From Echinarachnius parma (Eukaryota > Echinodermata > Echinoidea > Clypeasteroida > Echinarachniidae), in NCBI GenBank assembly GCA_037951105.1, contig JBAMJV010008827.1, positions 1-64,000 of the forward strand: a stretch of 64,000 bases of DNA, read 5' to 3'. Positions 38,901 through 45,430 of the stretch are shown here, piece after piece (position 1 is the first letter of the stretch; each line of letters begins with the position of its first letter). A program made the position numbers and the translations under genes. Under the pieces are notes generated by a model. It did no database searches and was not told where the DNA came from. It saw only the letters and a list, made by a program, of their open reading frames with translations.

Positions 38901-41900
38901 CAATGTACAACTTTGGGTCAGCGGATCATTCAATCAGCGATGATGCCTACCGTATCAACGACGGACACTACCACGTGATTCGGTTCGCTCGGAGCGGAGC
39001 CAATGCTAGTCTGCAGATTGACCAGTACCCCCAGGTCACTATGGCACCAAAAGGTATGAACCCATTAATGGCCATTTTATGTTGGAATAACATGCATTCT
39101 CCATCGACCCTTGCCTGAGTATCTCAAAATCAATTCATGACACCGCTATTTAGTTTTTATTGCTGGTGTGATAAAAGAAGTGAGAGTATGTATGGTTATA
39201 CACAAGCGTTAAATACAAATTTGATAGAATAACATTTTCTGTGATGATTTGTGATGAAAAGAGTGTTATCTTTAAATTTGATGACATGACTACATATTAA
39301 GAATTAATTTATCAAATTCATTTTGTGCAATAGCATCTAGATACTATTGCATCACATTCAAATGTTATTTGTAAGCATCAACCCATTGATGGCAGTGTGA
39401 GCAATATTGATTCCTCTATCAATTTTCTTCTTTAAAAATCTTATGTATGTCAGATATTTAGTTTGTTCCTTGAGTGACGTAACTTGCATGTTCTCTCTGT
39501 ACAGGCAAGCAATCAACATTCTTTGACGACCAGGCGGTAGTCAGCATAGGTGGGCGCGGCCAAGACTCCAAGAAGAGGCGGAGACGAAGGGCGACCACGC
39601 CCCCTCCCTTCGAGGGCATGATGTCGGGCCTCTCGTACAACGACATGCGAGTACTGGACATCGCGGCAAGCGGTGACGATCGCATAACGACCACGGGCAA
39701 CGTGATCCTGGTCACGAACCCGACAAATTTTATCTACGGCACGCCACTGCCGACTAGGCCCGGTCAACCGGACCCAGTAATCAGACCAGTGCCTTCCAGG
39801 GTGATAACAACAAAGACGCCGGTCCTACCGTCCATCAGCAAACCGGGCAGTACAGCCAACACTGATCTTACCTCGCCAACAAAGGTCAGATGTAGTTATT
39901 TTCCACTTTTTATATTTATTAGGGGTGATAGTGCACCTCATTATTTATCAGGTGATACTTTTATATTTTGCCTGAAAATTAAGGGGAAAGACTACTTTTA
40001 GCAAATACGTGTATTCAAACATAGTAAAATAGCTAGGTTTGATGGAACATTTTCAAACAAAATGTTACTATGTCAGACTCAAGCCAGAGTATTTTGGGGA
40101 CCAGTAATCACCAGATTAATGTCATGTACTTAATATTTGAGGCAAGGAAAAAGGGTACTAAGATTGTAGACTAAGAATATTATTGTGTATCTGCTCTTTA
40201 TTGTCTTATAGATTGCGATGTCGATAGCTCCCACATCCGATGGAGAGTACCAGACAGATGACAACGACCTCATCTTCCTGACAGGGTCACGCTGTGTACC
40301 TGCCGGCGACCCAGAATGCACCCCCCAAGAAGGAGGTAAGTGTCTTCTCATATTTCTGTAGATAACTATAAAGAATTCTCTTTTTAGAATACTATTCAGA
40401 GGGCAGAAGTGGGGTTCACATTTGTAACCTTTGATTATTGCTTTGGGGGGACTGGGAGAGTTTAGTGTGTGTGATTGGCGCTTGTCATTTAGAAATATAA
40501 TAGCATAAAAAAGGTCTTATTATTTAATTGTTGGATACCTCCGCCCCAACCCCCAAGCCCTCTTTCCCCTTCCCATAAATATATTTGTAGCTATTGCGTT
40601 AGATACTATTTCAATTTCAAATTTGTGTATTTTCATTTAATTGTTACAAATATTGATTACTCCTTTGTTGAACCCATTCCCTTCATTGATGCCTAGTTTC
40701 ATTTGCTGCCATTTAATGATTTCCTTTTGTAAATAGACATAGTGAAAATAGATACTAAAACATATAAATGCATTAAAGCTCTTTTAGCATATTATATTTC
40801 TGGTCAGTTTCTTTATATGCTTGAATTAATCAAAATGAACACAATGCTTTTTTATTTTTCTGAAATATTCTGAAGAGTGCCTGTTTTAAATCTTCAGTCA
40901 GTATGTTTTTTTTCTCAATTAGATTTGTGTACTTTGTAGTTCCAAACATTTATTTAGATTACATCAACAATGTATTCATATGCTGGCTAGATTTTTTGTG
41001 TGGAAATATATTAAAAGCCTTCATTCATTTGTATCATTTTATTTTTGCTGCTTACAGTAACTCCTACCATAGGTAAATTTTATGTTGATATGATATTTTT
41101 TAATGAGTTTCTGTTCGTGTTTTTAAAAATATAATTTCTTCTTCATCATCATCATCTTTCTTTGTTATAATTGTTGGCTGTCTCTTCTCTTTTATCTAGC
41201 ATGGTCTCATTAAATATAATAACATATCAGAAGTCAAATTAATAAATGTGATATTTCTATAAAAAGAGGTAGAACTTTGAAATGATATTCTCTTTAACAA
41301 CTTTTGTCCTGTTAATGCTTGCTATATCATGAATCTTTTCTATTTATTCCTTTAGTAATTATATGGTGGCATAATATAACTTCCTTTTATACTTGTTTGT
41401 TTCTTTTGTGTTTTGTCGGGAATGGAGCAAGTACAGTCAACCTATAATAACAAATTGATTAGTAGTGTATACCCATGGGAGCCTCTCCAGTGCTTTTGCA
41501 CTGTTCTCCCAGAAGGCCCTGCATCTCTAATATTATTAACCCGATCACTACGGGGACCGAGAATTCTCGGTCCCCGTTGCGCCTACTCATATACGGGAAC
41601 CGAGATTTCTCGGTTCCGAGTAAGGGCTATATTAATTGCATAAACATACATGTATGCATCTTGTAAGTACAATATAATTTAGCTGAATACAAAGATTGAA
41701 CCCTTGGCTACATGTATATCAAGTTTCCCCGACTCTAGTTGCGTGATTATTGTTTTATTACAATTTTATCATGGTAATACACAAGTCTAATTTCAGGATA
41801 TTCGTATACAAACCCATACAAGCCAGAATCATAGTTTTCGCATAGAATTTCACTTCGATGACCCTATACTATGCATATCGATCGCCTCTATTGTGTGAAC

Positions 41901-43439
41901 TACTTGACCAGCGAACTCACGCTAGGTTGAATAGAAGCGAATACAATGCCATGGTCAACCAGATATCGATCGGTTCTTTTGTGTAATCTTGTAATCTTAC
42001 CAAATATAAATATTGGTATTAGTTACATGTACAATGGTCTTCTCTTTGCAATATTTCTCTTTCATTCCAACTAAGTTTTGTAAAATAATATATAAACTTT
42101 CCTTTAATGAATTGTTTTGTAACTCTTTATTTTCTGATGTTTATTTTTTCCTTTATGAATTTTATATATTTGAAAGTGTGTATTTGGCTGGGTTTGGTTT
42201 GGAGTATCAATGTACAGTATTTTAGATGTTGTAATTTGAATGAAATGACCATGGAATAATTACACTAAATCTGTAATCATCTCATAGCTCAATTTGGTAT
42301 AAAGGCAACAAAAATCATTTTAGAGTGATATACTCCATGAAAACATATTGTCATGTTCTTTATATTTAAACAGATGTATTAAAATATTTGGACTTGTGCA
42401 GGGTGTGCATAGACAAGATGTTAAGACTCTTGATAAGCATTTATACTATTAACAATTGTGTGAATTTAAATTATTTCCCAGACAGACAAAACTATCTACA
42501 CAAAATCTACAGTAAAGTGTGTTTAGATCTAAGGAAGATCTTGAAAAATAAAGCACTTTAGCATGATATCGGTTCTGACACAAATCTCACTGAGGTTGCA
42601 AGATTTAGACAGGACCAGGGGGTGCTATATCAGTTTCAGACAGATTCTAAATGATATATAGCTCAATAATTATGTTGTTCTTATGAAGTCATAGAGTTGA
42701 TTTGTGGTTGATGCAATATTGCTGATCATTTCACCAGTTACCCGAGACACCAGGTGGGGAACAGACCACCTGTAGGCTTTATATCAAAACATGTTATATA
42801 TTGTTTCTTCTGTTTTCTCTTGTTATATCAGGTGAGGAAATCTTTGTGCCCGAGACCCCCGTGGGCACCGAGTCCCCCGTCAAACCCTCAGCAACCACGG
42901 CCGGTTCCCTGATCTCCGTGCAGCCCCCGCCCCCACCCATCACCGAGCCCGGCTCGGGGTGCGCCGATGATGACGAGGACTGCATGACAGCATCAGGGAT
43001 GAGCATCCCCAGCCCCACCCCCAACGCCAACCGCTTCCCCTTCACCACCGTGGGGCGGCAGGCCACCACCAGGGGGGCGTCGTCAGTCTCCATGGCAACG
43101 GGAGAGTCAACGCCCATGCCGGACGCCAGCAAGAGTAACAACGGGTTCGACTTCCTTGGGGAGGCGGGGCTGGTCGTGGGAGCTGTCTCTGCCGCAGCCG
43201 TGGTCTTCATCCTCATCATCCTCCTCATCTACAAGCTCAAGAACCGCAACGAGGGCTCGTATCAGATCAACGAGAGTCGCAACTATGACTACGAGGCCAC
43301 GAGAACGTCCCTGCTACCCCAGACTGCGGCCAATGGTACCAATGGCACTAACGGTACCAACGGTACCAATGGCGCAGTACCCTCCAAACCTAAACCCTCA
43401 TTACCCCCTGAGTATGCGTCAAAAGAATGGTATGTCTAG
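20662..43439 (+). CDS. NRXN: Neurexin (alpha type), 3' part: LNS3 to C-terminus, spliced
   Basis: Neurexins are presynaptic single-pass adhesion receptors that bind neuroligins, cerebellins and LRRTMs through LNS (laminin G) domains and organise release sites through a PDZ-binding tail. Eleven exons here join in phase (20662-20901, 21204-21457, 22373-22494, 27759-28085, 33548-34315, 36842-36961, 38011-38189, 38882-39053, 39505-39884, 40212-40335, 42832-43439) to 3294 nt, that is 1097 residues plus stop. The domain order LNS3, EGF-B, LNS4, LNS5, EGF-C, LNS6, stalk, TM, tail matches alpha-neurexin. LNS1, EGF-A, LNS2 and the start of LNS3 are missing because the gene begins upstream of the window. 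The C-terminus is KEWYV, a class II PDZ ligand. Two in-phase microexon candidates are listed separately. The family call rests on domain order and motif recall, not on a search; the exact orthologue name is unassigned. Confidence 0.93.
21204..21457 (+). CDS. NRXN: Neurexin exon: end of LNS3
   Basis: Acceptor tttctgcag, donor gtaacg; starts in phase 0 and ends after two bases of a codon. It encodes the second half of LNS3: [15 protein letters not shown], then [13 protein letters not shown], and a Cys near the end (GVFC) that closes the usual C-terminal LNS disulfide. The pattern YVGC-(I/V)-(K/R)-(D/N)-L is characteristic of this neurexin domain. Confidence 0.92.
21696..21975 (+). pseudogene. 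Two decayed EGF-like exon relics upstream of EGF-B
   Basis: Two direct repeats about 192 bp apart (near 21698 and 21890) translate as EGF-like fragments. The first reads CSNNPCL, a stop, then GATCTKRWN; the second carries a frameshift before GATCTKGWN. The real EGF-B exon reads [14 protein letters not shown] at the same spacing. The downstream CDC core is lost, and a stop or frameshift breaks each copy. The repeat unit also carries flanking intron sequence. I read them as old tandem copies of an EGF exon, probably EGF-B; a chance EGF-like resemblance is possible but unlikely given that two copies agree. Confidence 0.6.
22373..22494 (+). CDS. NRXN: Neurexin exon: EGF-B
   Basis: A 122-nt exon (acceptor ttctttcag, donor gtaatc) that completes the Arg codon started on the previous exon and ends after one base of a codon. 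It encodes one EGF repeat with six cysteines: CSSAPC, GTC, FKCDC and GKTC. EGF-B separates LNS3 from LNS4 in alpha-neurexins. Two decayed relatives of this exon lie in the intron just upstream. Confidence 0.92.
22569..22657. mobile_element. Short TTAA-bounded miniature element (89 bp)
   Basis: Begins TTAACCCATTGATG and ends TAATGGGTTAA, so the ends are inverted repeats of about 9 bp and both carry TTAA. It is one of many 80-100 bp elements of this shape in the window. No coding potential; autonomous partner unknown. Confidence 0.5.
23630..23714. mobile_element. 85-bp TTAA-bounded miniature element
   Basis: TTAACTCTTGAA at the left, CAAAGAGTTAA at the right; the interior includes a T run. Confidence 0.45.
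23715..27758 (+). other. Neurexin intron, no further gene seen
   Basis: AT-rich; contains a weak (CCTAA)n-like stretch (23880-24000), a CCA tract (25970-25995) and the trinucleotide repeat at 27440. No exon-like segment found. Confidence 0.5.
27440..27615 (+). repeat. Dispersed repeat ending in a GTA/GCA microsatellite
   Basis: A stretch of about 90 bp followed by an imperfect trinucleotide tract (gta/gca). A close relative with the same leading sequence and the same kind of tract lies at 60225-60375 in SPATA17, so the microsatellite travels with a mobile unit rather than having arisen independently. Confidence 0.5.
27759..28085 (+). CDS. NRXN: Neurexin exon: LNS4, first part
   Basis: Acceptor gttaacag, donor gtaaga; enters and leaves in phase 1. 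It encodes [45 protein letters not shown] and [14 protein letters not shown], the LNS4 hallmarks of neurexin. No insert is seen at the position of vertebrate splice site 3. The exon ends at VDQTDRAE, the loop equivalent to the one carrying SS4 in LNS6. Confidence 0.93.
29334..29756. mobile_element. MITE-like element with about 38-bp terminal inverted repeats
   Basis: The left end (29334-29372, starting AATTGTGACCGG) is the inverted complement of the right end (29719-29756, ending CGGTCACAATT), with a few mismatches. The 423-bp unit has no open frame of note and sits in the LNS4 intron. I could not identify a clear target-site duplication, so the superfamily is unknown. Confidence 0.6.
32160..32600 (+). 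promoter_or_regulatory. Long polypyrimidine region in the LNS4 intron
   Basis: About 440 bp dominated by TCTCTC/CTTTC/TTTC runs on the transcribed strand, immediately upstream of a candidate 21-nt microexon. Such tracts bind PTB-family splicing repressors and are typical upstream of regulated microexons. It may also simply be a degenerate TC microsatellite; the reading as regulatory is inference. Confidence 0.35.
32620..32640 (+). CDS. NRXN: Candidate 21-nt neurexin microexon (AFNITYG)
   Basis: The sequence runs acacttccag, 21 nt, then the strong donor gtgagtatgg. In the phase required by its neighbours (one base carried in, one out) it inserts AFNITYG between VDQTDRAE and VSETFQ with no stop and no frame change. 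Mapping to neurexin structure places it in the LNS4 loop matching SS4 of LNS6. The insert contains an N-glycosylation sequon (NIT). Support is splice-site quality, phase and position only. Confidence 0.4.
33548..34315 (+). CDS. NRXN: Neurexin exon: end of LNS4 and most of LNS5
   Basis: The largest internal exon (768 nt; acceptor aatacacag, donor gtgagg; phase 1 in and out). It finishes LNS4 ([28 protein letters not shown], then the linker VELNATFG) and encodes LNS5: [62 protein letters not shown] and [14 protein letters not shown], with a final Cys before the donor. The GHLQ-like and GFQGC(L/F)AS motifs are strongly diagnostic for neurexin. Confidence 0.95.
34573..34946. repeat. Tandem duplication (period about 214 bp) carrying TTAA-bounded elements
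   Basis: Two copies of about 160 bp (34573-34732 and 34787-34946). Each contains gaagatatatagcaacgg followed by an 80-bp TTAA-bounded element starting TTAACCTGTTCCC. The same 80-bp element recurs at 38295-38374. Confidence 0.7.
35378..36400. repeat. Degenerate array and a 93-bp tandem duplication
   Basis: A motif of the form agatttgagtgttgtgggg..tagggctgtt recurs about six times (near 35378, 35823, 35930, 36015, 36100 and 36350) at variable spacing, each followed by a related aaatt..atttgctgtac segment. Inside it, 35451-35543 is repeated almost exactly at 35544-35636 (starting gacgctaactttgttatc). Intronic, non-coding. Confidence 0.55.
36842..36961 (+). CDS. NRXN: Neurexin exon: EGF-C
   Basis: A 120-nt exon (acceptor tatttcaacag, donor gtaagg, phase 1 in and out). 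It encodes [30 protein letters not shown] and TSFTGANC: a complete six-cysteine EGF repeat matching the EGF-C position between LNS5 and LNS6. Three partial copies of this exon follow within 500 bp. Confidence 0.94.
37041..37457 (+). pseudogene. Three tandem partial copies of the EGF-C exon
   Basis: Copies near 37041-37137, 37217-37309 and 37385-37457 repeat the 3' half of the EGF-C exon ([17 protein letters not shown]) with the following intron, at periods of 176, 171 and 167 bp. None has the first part of the EGF domain or a convincing in-phase acceptor. Copy 2 keeps the gtaagg donor, copy 3 has lost the donor, and copy 4 lacks TFTGANC-type coding but has gtgagt. Near-identity indicates recent origin. 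They are probably non-coding, but a collapsed or expanded assembly should be excluded. Confidence 0.8.
38011..38189 (+). CDS. NRXN: Neurexin exon: LNS6, first part
   Basis: Acceptor cttctccag, donor gtaaga; one base carried in, ends in phase 0. It encodes [32 protein letters not shown] and DDYIEMEL, the opening strands of LNS6, the domain that binds neuroligin and other ligands in vertebrate neurexins. Confidence 0.93.
38295..38374. mobile_element. 80-bp TTAA-bounded miniature element
   Basis: Runs from TTAACCTGTTCAC to CAACGGGTTAA and is nearly identical to the units at 34653-34731 and 34867-34946. The ends are short imperfect inverted repeats. It lies next to decayed LNS6 exon copies and may interrupt one (a match to the exon start, GTGAATGGCTCTTTG, sits just before it at 38271). 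Confidence 0.55.
38405..38790 (+). pseudogene. Two decaying copies of the second LNS6 exon
   Basis: 38695-38790 repeats the real exon at 38882 closely: after a good acceptor (ccactag) it encodes [20 protein letters not shown], then a 4-nt insertion and a small deletion destroy the frame. 38405-38476 is an older copy with a stop inside the same motif. Neither keeps the rest of the exon or a donor. Confidence 0.75.
38882..39053 (+). CDS. NRXN: Neurexin exon: LNS6, middle
   Basis: Acceptor aaacttcag, donor gtatga; phase 0 in, phase 1 out. It encodes [36 protein letters not shown] and [14 protein letters not shown], matching INDG-YHVVRF and the TLQVD strand of LNS6. The exon ends exactly at the position of vertebrate splice site 4; no SS4-type cassette exon is evident in 39054-39504. 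Confidence 0.93.
39505..39884 (+). CDS. NRXN: Neurexin exon: end of LNS6 and start of stalk
   Basis: Acceptor ctgtacag, donor gtcaga; phase 1 in, phase 0 out. It encodes [14 protein letters not shown], a polybasic insert KKRRRRR (39570-39590), then [20 protein letters not shown] and GNVILVTNP, the conserved end of LNS6, followed by a Thr/Pro-rich stalk suited to O-glycosylation. The polybasic insert is absent from the vertebrate loop as I remember it and resembles a furin site. Confidence 0.93.
40212..40335 (+). CDS. NRXN: Neurexin exon: juxtamembrane stalk with first Cys loop
   Basis: Acceptor tcttatag, donor gtaagt; phase 0 in, phase 1 out. It encodes [15 protein letters not shown] followed by [14 protein letters not shown]. 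The DD-LI plus acidic, cysteine-flanked loop corresponds to the conserved Cys loop of the neurexin stalk. Confidence 0.88.
41058..41072 (+). CDS. NRXN: Candidate 15-nt neurexin stalk microexon (VTPTIG)
   Basis: A pyrimidine-rich stretch ends in tgcttacag, then 15 nt, then gtaaat. In the required phase (one base in, one out) it converts EG-GEE into EG-VTPTI-GEE without a stop, adding a Thr/Pro stalk segment typical of the flanking sequence. Support is by splice sites and phase only; the exon is too short for sequence conservation to be judged here. Confidence 0.45.
41550..41617. repeat. Perfect 28-bp palindrome plus a sister hairpin
   Basis: 41550-41577 is a perfect palindrome centred on GAATTC (GGGGACCGAG each side). 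At 41596-41617 a second hairpin has the related arm GGAACCGAGA and a 2-nt loop. The shared core GG-ACCGAGA suggests duplicated units. Intronic; function unknown. Confidence 0.8.
42832..43439 (+). CDS. NRXN: Neurexin last coding exon: stalk, TM helix and cytoplasmic tail
   Basis: Acceptor gttatatcag, one base carried in, stop TAG at 43437. It encodes a Pro/Thr/Ser stalk ([21 protein letters not shown]), a second acidic Cys loop (CADDDEDC), the membrane helix (about 43166-43233; [20 protein letters not shown]), a Lys/Arg stop-transfer (YKLKNRNEG) and a tail with [12 protein letters not shown], which matches the protein 4.1-binding motif, an (NGT)n repeat, and the C-terminal PDZ ligand EWYV. GSG next to acidic residues could carry a heparan-sulfate chain, as reported for the vertebrate stalk. 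Confidence 0.95.
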
Positions 43440-44540
43440 CATAGGTTCTAGGTTACACTTATTATATAGCTATAGTACTTGATTGTTGGACATGATTTTT
43501 TTATAAACACGTTACCACAGTCTACTTTTTGTATATTTGATGACAAAAAAGTGCATATATAAATATAGTATACAAATCCATCGTTTATCTATCTGTGTAT
43601 GTGTGTGGGTGGGCGTGTGTATGTGCATTTGTAAATGAATGGGTGAATGATGTATTACTGTGTATGCAATTACATAATTGTTCTAGTTGCGAGCTCGAGG
43701 CAATGCTTTTGGCGTGATATGTGTAATTGGTAATTTCTTTAATCTTGCCAGCAAGACATGCAATCATATGAATATTTACACATTTGATCAATCTTTTTTC
43801 TTTTTCCTTATTAAAGAGAAGTAACAAAAAAAATAGAAATGTATACTTATATGACGTTGCAAGGTTTGGAGGCATTGAAATTTCAAACTAAAATGTAGGC
43901 TTGTTTGAAAATGCTAAAGATGGTTTTTGAAAGTTTCTTCGCATTTCATGATTCTGCAAACGTAACATTTGATGTAAGCATGTGTTACTTCCCTTTCAGT
44001 TGCTTTTATTTGTGTCATTAAGGTATCCTGAGTATACTGAGCTTGATTTCTATACAAATGTAAATCCTATTTGGCCCTGTCGATTTGAAATTACAATGCG
44101 AATGTATATTTTTCACCCACCATAATTGATTGATTTATTTGATATGATGTTGACAATATGGTGCCGCCAAGTCCCATCGAGACTTAGACTTGTATTAAAT
44201 TCATTACTTAAGTCAAAATTTCAAGTAATTTTCCGAATGTTTGGCTCATGTAAATTACTTAGCCAAAGTTGAGATGCAATTGCTGAACATTTTTACAAAA
44301 TTGTTGCATTATCTTTGAATGTTTTAGTTAGATTTTGGTTTGCATAAGTAAAAGCCTACAAATTTGATTGGAATACTAAGTATACTGAGATGAGTAGATT
44401 TCTTAACCTGGCAAATTGCCCCGGTAATTTTGACTCAATGTATTGAATTGAATACTGGACCAGTCCTTAACACATTGCCTACAGTGAACTGATATATCAT
44501 GTATCAAGTGTATGGAACTTACCATATATATACATTTATA

Positions 44541-44955
44541 TTATATGACCTATAAAGATACTGGTGTGCGATTGGTCAAAATGCTGTCACGTGACCATCG
44601 CTACAAGGATGAGAAGCGTTATATTGACCGGTAAATTACGTCACCGGTCAATATAACGGCGTTATATTGACCGGTGACGTAATTTACGTCACAATGGGTA
44701 TGTGAAGATGAACAATGTGCGCGTATTAGCATCCTGGCACGCGCAGCGTTGTTAAGCTTTCTACGGAGATTGCGCGATCTGAAAGTAAATTTGAAAGGAA
44801 GCTCGGATAAAGAAGCATTTTGCGCAGCTTTTCGATAATAACACGTCTGTTCTACTGGAAGGATTTCGATTTAATCTAATGATTTTCCCTTGTCCATAAT
44901 TTTATTTCAACACCAAATATATATTTATCTTGATTTGTATCTATATAGGTCATCA
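44541..44955. mobile_element. Probable MITE containing a 57-bp palindrome
   Basis: The ends ATGACCTATA (44545) and TATAGGTCAT (44944) are inverted. Within it, 44631-44687 is a palindrome with 27-bp arms around GGC, and the 15-mer GTTATATTGACCGGT occurs a further time at 44618, giving the order +, -, +. Confidence 0.55.
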
Positions 44956-44956
44956 T

Positions 44957-45162
44957 TATATAACAGATATTGACTTTTTCCTTCGGGAACCATATAACAT
45001 TTCATTTCCCTTGGGGAAGTTATATTTTTGTCTCGGAATACTATATTTTTCCTCAGCGCTATGCGCTTCGGAAAAATATAATGTCCCTCGACACAAATAT
45101 AACTTCCCTCGAGGATCTCAAATATTATATTGCCCCTCAAGACAGTCAATATCTGTATAATA
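44957..45162. repeat. Long imperfect hairpin (about 205 bp)
   Basis: The arms pair almost throughout, from ACAGATATTGACT / AGTCAATATCTGT at the base to GGAAGTTATATTT / AAATATAACTTCC, and close on AGCGC-TAT-GCGCT. Probably a foldback MITE; a small-RNA precursor is possible. Confidence 0.75.
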
Positions 45163-45193
45163 TATATCATAGACAGTGGATTGATCTAAAATA

Positions 45194-45430
45194 AGTACAG
45201 TAAAACCTGTCTATAGCAGCCAGCCTGCCTACAGTGGTCACCAAAGGTGATCCCCTGCAGAGAAACAACATTTTATGAAACATATATGTGAGGTCGCCTA
45301 AAATAGGTGGTCACTAAAACCATGTTGCTGATCTCTCACAACCTGTCTATAGAGGTCACCTGTTTGCAGTCCGAGTCATTTATCTCATTACCCATAGGTG
45401 GTCACTATTCACAGGTTTGATCGTACTTTA
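45194..45430. mobile_element. MITE with AAGTAC..AAACCTGT ends
   Basis: The left end AGTACAGTAAAACCTGT is the inverse of the right end ACAGGTTTGATCGTACTT with few mismatches. Internal repeats of ctgtctatag(a/c)..gtcacc are visible. Confidence 0.6.

Noticed and set aside
39054-39504. Search for an SS4 cassette exon
   Set aside because: No in-phase segment with both splice sites was convincing; only a TTAA-type relic is present.
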